Shown piece after piece: positions 1-4,881 of a DNA stretch of 8,591 nucleotides. The notes beneath the pieces are model-generated. The model worked only from the letters and a program-made list of their open reading frames with translations, was not told the DNA's origin and made no database searches. This DNA comes from Candidatus Saccharimonadota bacterium (GTDB lineage: Bacteria > Patescibacteriota > Saccharimonadia > Saccharimonadales > Saccharimonadaceae): the NCBI GenBank assembly GCA_016199685.1, contig JACQGD010000019.1:1-8591 (forward strand). The letters run 5' to 3'. How positions within the stretch are numbered: position 1 is the first letter of the stretch; each line of letters begins with the position of its first letter. Position numbers and translations under genes: made by a program.

Positions 1-2
1 GG

Positions 3-275
3 ATTTTATTTATGGGCATCGTTGCTTCAGTCATTTTTATTCAATCAGGAATCGTCGACGCGCTTATCGTGTTCCTGCTTTCCGGTGCAGTTCCCGGCAC
101 GTCAATTGTCGTTTCACCAACTGCTATGATGATTGGTCTTGCCACAGTCACATGGCTCGTTCTGACACAAATCACCGCTCTCGGAACACTTAACCTCATG
201 ACAATGCGACGTCTTGTTAAACGTTATGGGAAGAAACAAGATCGAATGCCAAAACGACGCTACAGTCGCATCTAG
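3..275 (+). CDS. Small two-helix membrane protein, 5' end outside window
   Basis: I do not recognise this family. The frame is open to the left edge of the window (ATT TTA TTT before the first ATG at 12), and no Shine-Dalgarno precedes that ATG, so the gene probably starts further upstream. Counting from the ATG, residues about 3-25 and 35-58 are hydrophobic and look like two membrane helices. They are followed by a strongly basic tail (RRLVKRYGKKQ, then PKRRYSR), which by the positive-inside rule should be cytoplasmic. The visible part is 87 codons and ends in TAG at 273-275. It converges on exonuclease I, and the two stop codons overlap within the palindrome CTAG. A function cannot be assigned; it could be the C-terminal end of a larger transporter-like or phage-holin-like protein. 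Confidence 0.6.
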   Translation: MLFMGIVASVIFIQSGIVDALIVFLLSGAVPGTSIVVSPTAMMIGLATVTWLVLTQITALGTLNLMTMRRLVKRYGKKQDRMPKRRYSRI

Positions 276-1708
276 TCCATCGTATCTTGGTTACTTGTAT
301 CAACCGGCGCAATTGATTCAAGCCAGAGTTGCAATTCTTGCAACACAAATTGCTTCTGCTCATCAGATACAGTCTTTGAAAGTGCCTCAAGCGACTTCAT
401 AAATGCAGGCAACTGCGCAGAAATATGCACCGTACGCCAGCGTTCCCATTCAATAGATTCATTCGACGAAAGTGTTCGCGGAAAATTACGCGCTTTATAG
501 TGAAGCAAAAGTGGCGCCAGGCGTTCATCGCCAAACTCTGGATGGAAATCACTTAGCTCTCGCTCAGTTGCATTGCGGACAGCTTCAATACGCATTTTGT
601 CTTTATCTGCAACAAACCCATCGTACAATTGTGCTTCAGGATCCTTTGCTTTTGGAAATTCAGGGCGTGACTCAATCGCACTTCGAACATTTTCGGCAAA
701 ATGAGGAGCACTCAGTAAAATACGTTTATGCTTCTCAATTTGCTCTTTCGAAAGGCTAATAGCATTCCAACCATCAGACTGCTCAAGCACTCCAACCGGC
801 GCAACCGCTGGTGCGCGGTTATACTGAAGTTGCTTGACCGGAACTTTCACAAACCCTTCAGCCTGGCGATCTTCCCAACTTGCAAATAATTTTGCTTTTA
901 ACTCGTCCGTAGACAGACTAATAAGCGGCGTAGGATCATACCGAAGATCATAGACGAGCACCGTATTATTTTTTCCAGCGGTCAGTGGAAATGCGATCGT
1001 TGTTTTATCGAACTCAGCATCGTAGCGACCACTTGTATAGACAAATGGCTTTTTATCATCGAGATTTACCAACTGCTGAACCTCGCGCTTATCACGCATT
1101 TTAAGTAAGTAGCTATAAAGTTGAGGCTGCTTTTGCTTGATAAGTTTTGTCACGGCGATGAGGGCTTCTACATCACTCAGTGCATCGTGCGCCTTGAAAT
1201 GATCAATTCCGTTTTCTTTTGTAAGGAGTTCGAGGCGGTTCGACGCTTTTCCGTCAACGACCGGCCAGACGATACCTTCAGGTCGCAAGGCGCGCGTCAT
1301 GCGAACAACATCGAGCAGATCCCACCGCGAGCAACCATTTTTCCAGCACCATTCGTACGGATCGCGGAATGTTCGCCAAAATAGTGCTCGGACAAACTCA
1401 TCATCAAAACGAATATTATTAAACCCAACCGCAATCGTATCATCGACAAATACTTCTTCGGCGAGAATCTTTGCAAATTGTGCTTCAGTATAGCCATCAG
1501 CCACCGTTTGCTGAGGCGTAATACCCGTTACCATGAGTGCTTCGGGACTTGGCAGCGTGTCATCGTTGAGCGCTACCAAGAGGTCGTACGGCTCACCGAT
1601 GGGATTGAAGTCAAGATCTGTTCGGATACCTGCAAATTGCATAATTCGGGATTCGCGGGGATTAAGCCCACTTGTTTCGAGGTCGTAAAAGAAAAATGTT
1701 TGAGCCAT
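272..1708 (-). CDS. sbcB: Exodeoxyribonuclease I (3'-5' ssDNA exonuclease, DEDD superfamily)
   Basis: ExoI degrades single-stranded DNA from the 3' end and acts in recombination and mismatch repair. The protein (478 aa from the ATG at 1708; E. coli ExoI is about 475) aligns along its whole length with E. coli SbcB as I remember it. From the ATG, the DEDDh residues are D9 and E11 (YDLETSG), D102 (NNIRFDDE), H174 and D179 (AHDALSDVEA). Other family blocks are QFAGIRTD, GITPQ, DPYEW, SRWDLLDV, ALRPEGIVWP, AQLYDGF and YKARNFPRTL, the last two in the C-terminal domain. The frame also opens six codons upstream at a TTG (1726), but that TTG lies against a terminator T-tract. A -10-like TATTAT ends 6 nt before the ATG, so 1708 is preferred. 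The gene is intact. Confidence 0.96.
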   Translation of the reverse strand: MAQTFFFYDLETSGLNPRESRIMQFAGIRTDLDFNPIGEPYDLLVALNDDTLPSPEALMVTGITPQQTVADGYTEAQFAKILAEEVFVDDTIAVGFNNIRFDDEFVRALFWRTFRDPYEWCWKNGCSRWDLLDVVRMTRALRPEGIVWPVVDGKASNRLELLTKENGIDHFKAHDALSDVEALIAVTKLIKQKQPQLYSYLLKMRDKREVQQLVNLDDKKPFVYTSGRYDAEFDKTTIAFPLTAGKNNTVLVYDLRYDPTPLISLSTDELKAKLFASWEDRQAEGFVKVPVKQLQYNRAPAVAPVGVLEQSDGWNAISLSKEQIEKHKRILLSAPHFAENVRSAIESRPEFPKAKDPEAQLYDGFVADKDKMRIEAVRNATERELSDFHPEFGDERLAPLLLHYKARNFPRTLSSNESIEWERWRTVHISAQLPAFMKSLEALSKTVSDEQKQFVLQELQLWLESIAPVDTSNQDTMD

Positions 1709-1714
1709 ACCTTT

Positions 1715-1720
1715 ATAATA
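1715..1720 (-). promoter_or_regulatory. Candidate -10 box of exoI, leaderless
   Basis: The minus strand reads TATTAT, then AAAGGT, then ATG (1708). A start about 7 nt after the -10 would fall on the A of the ATG, giving a leaderless mRNA. No good -35 is visible because the expected position lies in the preceding terminator. An AAAGG directly before the ATG is too close to serve as a Shine-Dalgarno. Confidence 0.45.
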
Positions 1721-1729
1721 CAGCAAAAG

Positions 1730-1758
1730 AAAAAACCCCGCTTCTCGAAGGAAGGGGG
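1730..1758 (-). terminator. Rho-independent terminator (minus strand)
   Basis: On the minus strand CCCC-CTTC (1758-1751) pairs with GAAG-C-GGGG (1744-1736), with one bulged C and the 6-nt loop CTTCGA. It is followed at once by T6 (1735-1730), then C and T4. The direction and T-run fit the 3' end of a minus-strand transcript from the 1.7-2.5 kb region. It sits just upstream of exoI and would insulate it from that transcript. Confidence 0.75.
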
Positions 1759-1922
1759 CTTAGGGGGATAATTTGGATGTGTAGCCGGGGGGCAAAAGGA
1801 GTCTGGGGAATAGTACAAAGACTACTCAACCGCTTATCTCTATCGAGATAGCTCACTTTTGCCGCCCACCGGCAAGAAATAAGGATCCGTGTGGATCAAC
1901 TTAAAGAAAAATAAAGTCAATG

Positions 1923-1963
1923 GGTGGGACGGACAAATTGTTGTATCATTTGTCCGTCCCACC
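1923..1963 (-). repeat. Perfect 16-bp inverted repeat, 9-nt loop
   Basis: Arms 1923-1938 and 1948-1963 are perfectly complementary and GC-rich at the base (GGTGGGACGG). On the minus strand a T-rich stretch begins 8 nt after the stem (ACTTTATTTTTCTTT), so this may be an early terminator or the 3' boundary of the structured RNA. The lack of an immediate T-run makes it a weaker terminator than the one at 1730-1758. Confidence 0.65.
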
Positions 1964-2177
1964 AAATGGGAACACCTGCAATGTACAGGTGCCCCAGGCG
2001 ACTGTGACTTCGAGGTTGTTGCACTTCAAAGTACAGTCAGGGTCCTCGTGGTTGAACCACTCGAACCACCACCTCTCTAAGAAACTTCACTTTCGAGACG
2101 CATCCGAAATGGCTAAATGCTTGAGCCTGGCGGCGGATGCCTGGACTCCTCACCTACCGAAACGGTCGATGAGGTCG

Positions 2178-2222
2178 ATGATCGCTGGCCTATGCCAGCA
2201 TGAATTCTCGCTTCATGATCAC
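2178..2222 (-). other. Three-way-junction RNA fold
   Basis: Read as minus-strand RNA, GUGAUC (2222-2217) pairs with GAUCAU (2183-2178). Inside lie two hairpins back to back: AUGAA/UUCAU (2216-2212 with 2204-2200, 7-nt loop) and GCUGGC/GCCAGC (2199-2194 with 2189-2184, loop AUAG). Every base is in a stem or a hairpin loop, and none is left unpaired at the junction. Confidence 0.6.
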
Positions 2223-2334
2223 TTCCTTTTGGGTCACGGTGTGCTCGCCGAGGGTCGTCTACTTCATCGGTCTTCGCTGCATCACAGCACCACTTTCTCC
2301 GACAATTGCCGGGCCTTGTATTGTGCTTGCAACG

Positions 2335-2386
2335 GTTGTTGCGGCTTTTTACCTACACTTACATATAGACAAAAAGCCACAACAAC
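2335..2386 (-). repeat. Long inverted repeat (16-bp stem, 20-nt loop)
   Basis: The arms 2335-2350 and 2371-2386 pair over 16 positions. On the minus strand every pair is possible, with position 2342/2379 as G-U; on the plus strand that pair is C-A. The plus strand has TATTTTTCTT just after the right arm, so a plus-strand terminator is the alternative reading. The wobble pair and the promoter at 2459-2487 favour an RNA stem on the minus strand. Confidence 0.6.
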
Positions 2387-2428
2387 TATTTTTCTTATCC
2401 AAATTATCAATTCTACAATCAGGAGTGC

Positions 2429-2451
2429 AAAAAATGCATATCAACTGATAT
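2429..2451 (-). other. AT-rich hairpin followed by T6 near the RNA 5' end
   Basis: On the minus strand ATATCA-GT-TGATAT (2451-2438) is followed after three bases by T6 (2434-2429). It could be a weak terminator for the upstream pilin gene or a 5' stabilising hairpin or attenuator of the structured RNA. The stem is short and AT-rich, so the call is uncertain. Confidence 0.3.
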
Positions 2452-2458
2452 TGGAATC

Positions 2459-2487
2459 ATATTATCACATAGTTATATATTTGTCAA
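2459..2487 (-). promoter_or_regulatory. Strong minus-strand promoter of the structured RNA
   Basis: On the minus strand TTGACA (2487-2482, perfect -35) is separated by exactly 17 nt from TAATAT (2464-2459), with TGA directly before the -10 (extended -10). The predicted start is near 2452. It begins only about 20 bp past the stop codon of the pilin at 2507, and no downstream protein gene is in reach before exoI, so it most likely drives the non-coding RNA. Confidence 0.7.
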
Positions 2488-2506
2488 CTATATTTTTAAA
2501 TAATAG

Positions 2507-3013
2507 CTATGGGCCAGTAACAACAATATCTGCATCAGAAGAACCGCCACTCCACGCTGCTTTCGAAACAATGATCGCGTATTGAGTACATGCTGTTGCC
2601 TCTGCGGCATTATCACAGCCTGTCGTTGAAGCATTACATGGGTTTACCCCCGTTCGGCACGGGTAGTAGTTAAATATCGCAGTTGAACCATTATATGTCG
2701 CTGTAAATGCCGTGCCGAGTGTAGCGCTATTGGTGTCGTTCAGGTATTTCAGGATACTATCAGCCGTTGCGGCAGAAACACCTTTGGTCGAAGGCATCTT
2801 ATTGTTATCAGTATAATAATCTCCAAGTTTCAATTTCACCTGCTGAGCAGTCGCATTGTAGGAGCTCATAGTCGCCTTTTTTTGCGTACCGATATACGAT
2901 ACCATCACAATTGACGCGAGTATACCAATAACACTAATAACAACAATAAGTTCTACAATAGTAAACCCACGATATACACTGTGAGCCAGCCTATTGTTTA
3001 TTTTTTTGATCAT
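2507..3013 (-). CDS. Type IV prepilin, major-pilin-like
   Basis: This is the likely structural subunit or a pilin-like component of the pilus. From the ATG at 3013 the protein is 168 aa. It has a 16-residue basic leader ending RG, cleavage G16|F17, Glu at mature position 5 (FTIVE), and one hydrophobic helix (about 17-40: ELIVVISVIGILASIV). These are the signals for a prepilin peptidase and for inner-membrane anchoring and filament packing. The globular part has four cysteines (C119, C126, C133, C142), suggesting disulfide-stapled loops. I chose 3013 over the in-frame ATG at 3070 because a good promoter (TTGACG-N18-TATAGT) places the transcript start on this ATG and because prepilin leaders are short. 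The 3070 ATG has its own Shine-Dalgarno, so it cannot be excluded. The gene is divergent from the PilX-like gene and close to three other pilin-like genes. Confidence 0.9.
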   Translation of the reverse strand: MIKKINNRLAHSVYRGFTIVELIVVISVIGILASIVMVSYIGTQKKATMSSYNATAQQVKLKLGDYYTDNNKMPSTKGVSAATADSILKYLNDTNSATLGTAFTATYNGSTAIFNYYPCRTGVNPCNASTTGCDNAAEATACTQYAIIVSKAAWSGGSSDADIVVTGP

Positions 3014-3019
3014 AGCTAC

Positions 3020-3049
3020 ACTATACCTGTCGAGAGCACAAGACGTCAA
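3020..3049 (-). promoter_or_regulatory. Promoter of the major-pilin-like gene, leaderless
   Basis: The minus strand has TTGACG (3049-3044), an 18-nt spacer and TATAGT (3025-3020), then 6 nt to the ATG at 3013. The predicted transcription start coincides with the A of the ATG, implying a leaderless mRNA. The promoter lies inside the longer reading frame that begins at 3070. Confidence 0.65.
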
Positions 3050-3067
3050 ATTGGTTATGCTTCTACT

Positions 3068-3082
3068 CATCTGTTACTCCTT
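3068..3082 (-). promoter_or_regulatory. Shine-Dalgarno and alternative ATG for the pilin
   Basis: AAGGAG (3082-3077 on the minus strand) is 6 nt before an ATG (3070-3068) that is in frame with the pilin and would add 19 residues. Motif and spacing are good. The added N-terminus (MSRSITNLTSCALDRYSVA) is atypically long for a prepilin leader and overlaps the promoter at 3020-3049. It may give a second isoform from a longer transcript or be coincidental. Confidence 0.4.
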
Positions 3083-3083
3083 A

Positions 3084-3092
3084 TGCTATAGT
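3084..3092 (+). promoter_or_regulatory. Extended -10 promoter of the PilX-like/PilV-like pair
   Basis: TGC-TATAGT on the plus strand is an extended -10 (TGn before the hexamer). No good -35 is seen, which is usual for extended -10 promoters. The predicted start near 3099 leaves a leader of about 22 nt before ATG 3121. It lies back to back with the pilin start region, so the two directions share about 100 bp. Confidence 0.5.
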
Positions 3093-3120
3093 TTTGATAA
3101 AGGTAACTTTCATTTTATTT

Positions 3121-4578
3121 ATGTCATTGTTGAAACGGGGCTGCAACAGTCACAAAAACGCACATAGTCGGCCACGGTCTGGCTATGTTTTGATACTTGC
3201 ACTGATTACAGGCTTCATTCTTACGACAATCGGCGTATCTCTTGCAACAGTTGCCGCATCAAAATACGCGAAGACGAAACGCGACACCTACGTAAGCACT
3301 GCAAACTACGTTGCCGAGGCCGGCATCAGCGTTACACTGGCAAAAATGTACGATGATACAAGTATGACAGGTACTGGCTACGGACCTGAAACAACATTAT
3401 TTGACAGCATCGATACAGGTAAAGCAACCTATTCTGTCAGGGTCGAACCTGGTCCAAGTGCAACCTCACGCTATATCAGCTCTATTGGAAAGTTCTATAA
3501 TCCTCGATCAGCAACAATACCCACATCCATACAATACGTACGAGTTGTCGCTAATCAAAACACCGCGCCAACAAACTATAGTATTTTTGCAGGACCAGGT
3601 GGCATAGAACTCGCCTCAGGCGCAAAGCTACAATCATTCGGCATTTACTCTGGTGGCAAGCTTACACTCAATGGAAGCAGTACCCAAATCGGAGATCCGA
3701 CAAACGCAAGTAAAATCGATGTTGCTAACGTTACCTGTACGCAATCTGGTACCAATACACGGTTTCCTTATCCTTGCACGGAAACAGATAAGCCGTTGAG
3801 ACTCAATGGAAATATTATTTATGGTCAAGTTTGTGCGAATAGCCAAACTAATGGAGCGGGAGTTTTACCGAGTGCAGGTGCACCTCGTGGGCTCATAACG
3901 AGCTGTACACCCTTAAGAAACGCGATTAATACGATTAACCGAACGACACTTATCTCAGGCACTCCGAGCACCTATACGGCAAGTAACGCGAGTTGCAGTA
4001 ACACAACAAAATCACCAGTATCAGGCACATATACAGGGGACGTAACAATTGCAAACTGCCTCTATGGTTTCCCTGCTCTCACCTACATCGTTGGTGACCT
4101 CACAATAACGGGATCAATCGCACAATCATCGGATTTGACTGGCGCGCAAGGCTCGCTTGTCATAGTCACAGGGAAAATTACCATAGATTCGACCGCTACC
4201 GGATATAATGCCGCTAACGCAAACACGCGCTTCATAAGTTTTCACTCTTCCGACAGCACTGGCTGTAGCGTACAACCAAGCTGTGCAAGCTTTCCAGATA
4301 CTGCAAGCGGATGGTCAGCGATACGAAACTCCTTTAGTATCGACGCCATCAATCTTACGAACGGCGGTAATCTTTTCGGAGGAGAATATACCGCTTACTT
4401 TGGAAATGTCGCCGTAACAGGGCCATCAGGAAGCTCCAATGAGCTATTCTCACTCAGCCGTGAAGCAAAGAGGCTTCACGATGGTCGAAATTCTTGTTGC
4501 AATGTTCATTTTCACGCTTGCTATACTCTCAATCACATCTCTCGCTACTTCACTTCAGGCAGCTCAGAGAAACAATGA
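3121..4578 (+). CDS. PilX-like type IV pilus minor pilin with large C-terminal module, probable 3' frameshift
   Basis: The N-terminus matches the PilX N-terminal family: a basic, glycine-ended leader, then a hydrophobic helix without Glu5 (G21|YVLILALITGFIL) and the YVAEAG motif typical of PilX/GspK-type pilins. Numbering is from ATG 3121; the frame also opens at TTG 3094, which lies over the promoter and has no ribosome site. Residues about 157-433 form a Gly/Ser/Thr/Asn-rich, cysteine-containing module homologous to the C-terminal half of the PilW-like protein at 4874-6685 (shared AGPGGI, CA-x-x-QT, GK-I/V-T, SF-x-SS, RN-x-x-SI). The last about 50 codons overlap the PilV-like gene and read as an atypical His/Cys-rich tail. 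A net one-base shift near 4420 would instead end the protein at TGA 4440-4442, overlapping the next ATG. It probably helps prime or tip the pilus. Confidence 0.82.
   Translation: MSLLKRGCNSHKNAHSRPRSGYVLILALITGFILTTIGVSLATVAASKYAKTKRDTYVSTANYVAEAGISVTLAKMYDDTSMTGTGYGPETTLFDSIDTGKATYSVRVEPGPSATSRYISSIGKFYNPRSATIPTSIQYVRVVANQNTAPTNYSIFAGPGGIELASGAKLQSFGIYSGGKLTLNGSSTQIGDPTNASKIDVANVTCTQSGTNTRFPYPCTETDKPLRLNGNIIYGQVCANSQTNGAGVLPSAGAPRGLITSCTPLRNAINTINRTTLISGTPSTYTASNASCSNTTKSPVSGTYTGDVTIANCLYGFPALTYIVGDLTITGSIAQSSDLTGAQGSLVIVTGKITIDSTATGYNAANANTRFISFHSSDSTGCSVQPSCASFPDTASGWSAIRNSFSIDAINLTNGGNLFGGEYTAYFGNVAVTGPSGSSNELFSLSREAKRLHDGRNSCCNVHFHACYTLNHISRYFTSGSSEKQ
4420..4442 (+). other. Candidate frameshift site and restored ATGA stop-start overlap
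   Basis: In the annotated frame the PilX-like protein reads ...AVTG-PSGSSNE and continues past the PilV-like start. In the frame offset by two, the same DNA gives GCC ATC AGG AAG CTC CAA TGA, ending at 4440-4442 so that TGA overlaps ATG 4439-4441. The PilW-like paralogue reads ALSGQRI at the matching place. A loss of one base (or four) after ACAGG would explain the long overlap. It could be a true mutation or a sequencing error. Confidence 0.5.
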
Positions 4579-4870
4579 ATACTTAGGGCGTGCCGTACAA
4601 GCCTCCAAGGTTATCATCGAAGTGCTCCGCACAAATAGTGCGAGTTATGTTGAGTGTGGTATCGGAACCGAACAAAATATCACGGAAGATTATTCGAGCA
4701 CTCTGGCAACATCTCAACTCGTTAACGGACATGCCTATATAAATGCCACCTGCGTCGATCGAGTGTACGGGATTAAGCGAATTGATCTTCGTCTCACATA
4801 CGAAGTCAGCGGAATAACCAAGACAGTTCAAACTGCAACGTATATCGGCAACGGGGGCATTTATCAATAG
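4439..4870 (+). CDS. Type IV prepilin, PilV-like minor pilin
   Basis: The protein has 143 aa with a 12-residue leader ending QRG, cleavage G12|F13, and Glu at mature position 5 (FTMVE). A hydrophobic helix at about 13-35 (ILVAMFIFTLAILSI) is followed by an amphipathic stretch typical of minor pilins. Two cysteines (C73, C105) could form one disulfide. The small size and its place directly after a PilX-like gene suggest the PilV/GspI-type slot, but the exact class is inferred. AGGA at 4428-4431, 7 nt before the ATG, is a usable Shine-Dalgarno, as expected for an internal operon gene. It overlaps the PilX-like frame by 140 nt, probably because that frame is shifted. Its TAG stop is 3 bp from the convergent stop of the PilW-like gene. 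Confidence 0.88.
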   Translation: MSYSHSAVKQRGFTMVEILVAMFIFTLAILSITSLATSLQAAQRNNEYLGRAVQASKVIIEVLRTNSASYVECGIGTEQNITEDYSSTLATSQLVNGHAYINATCVDRVYGIKRIDLRLTYEVSGITKTVQTATYIGNGGIYQ

Positions 4871-4881
4871 AGCCTATTGAT
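4863..4881. repeat. Palindrome joining two convergent stop codons
   Basis: ATCAATAG, then AGC, then CTATTGAT forms a perfect 8-bp inverted repeat with a 3-nt centre. Each arm carries the last Gln codon and TAG stop of one of the two convergent genes (...CAA TAG in both directions). It may act as a weak bidirectional terminator, but it is AT-rich and has no T-tract. Confidence 0.45.

Larger units (their letters stand above)
1730..2452 (-). ncRNA. Candidate large structured non-coding RNA, unidentified (about 720 nt)
   Basis: No convincing protein is encoded here. A near-consensus minus-strand promoter at 2459-2487 predicts a start near 2452, and the first hairpin with an immediate T-tract ends at 1730. 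Between them the minus strand folds into many stems: 2335-2350/2371-2386 (16 bp with one G-U), 2299-2312, 2276-2288, a three-way junction at 2178-2222, 2148-2159/2163-2174, 2100-2106/2134-2140 enclosing 2111-2114/2124-2127, 2001-2010/2031-2037, 1969-1978/1986-1995 (10 bp), 1923-1938/1948-1963 (16 bp perfect), 1884-1897, 1859-1875, and 1835-1850 inside 1791-1798/1856-1863. Stem imperfections are G-U on this strand and A-C on the other. I found no RNase P hallmark (GAGGAAAGUCC), no tmRNA CCA end or ALAA tag, and no SRP signature. A shorter RNA ending near 1910, after the 16-bp stem, is the main alternative. Confidence 0.68.

Noticed and set aside
1709..1726. TTG start for exoI at 1726
   Set aside because: The extra six codons lie over the -10 box and terminator tail, and the family start fits the ATG at 1708.
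2061..2067. tRNA T-loop-like GGTTCGA on the minus strand
   Set aside because: No acceptor, D or anticodon arms or CCA fit around it. It belongs to a GTGG/CCAC-rich hairpin region.
2164..2181. Tandem 9-bp repeat GGTCGATGA x2
   Set aside because: Only two copies, and both are accounted for by stem arms in the RNA fold. It is not a CRISPR or iteron array.
1730..2452. RNase P RNA, tmRNA or SRP RNA
   Set aside because: The invariant RNase P block GAGGAAAGUCC and its partner, the tmRNA CCA end and tag ORF, and the SRP tetraloop region were not found on either strand. A very divergent version cannot be excluded without covariance models.
1920..2585. A 221-codon open frame on the plus strand across the structured region
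   Set aside because: Its translation has no domain, is rich in His/Leu/Ser without pattern, runs antisense into the real pilin gene, and crosses all the RNA hairpins. It reads as a chance frame.
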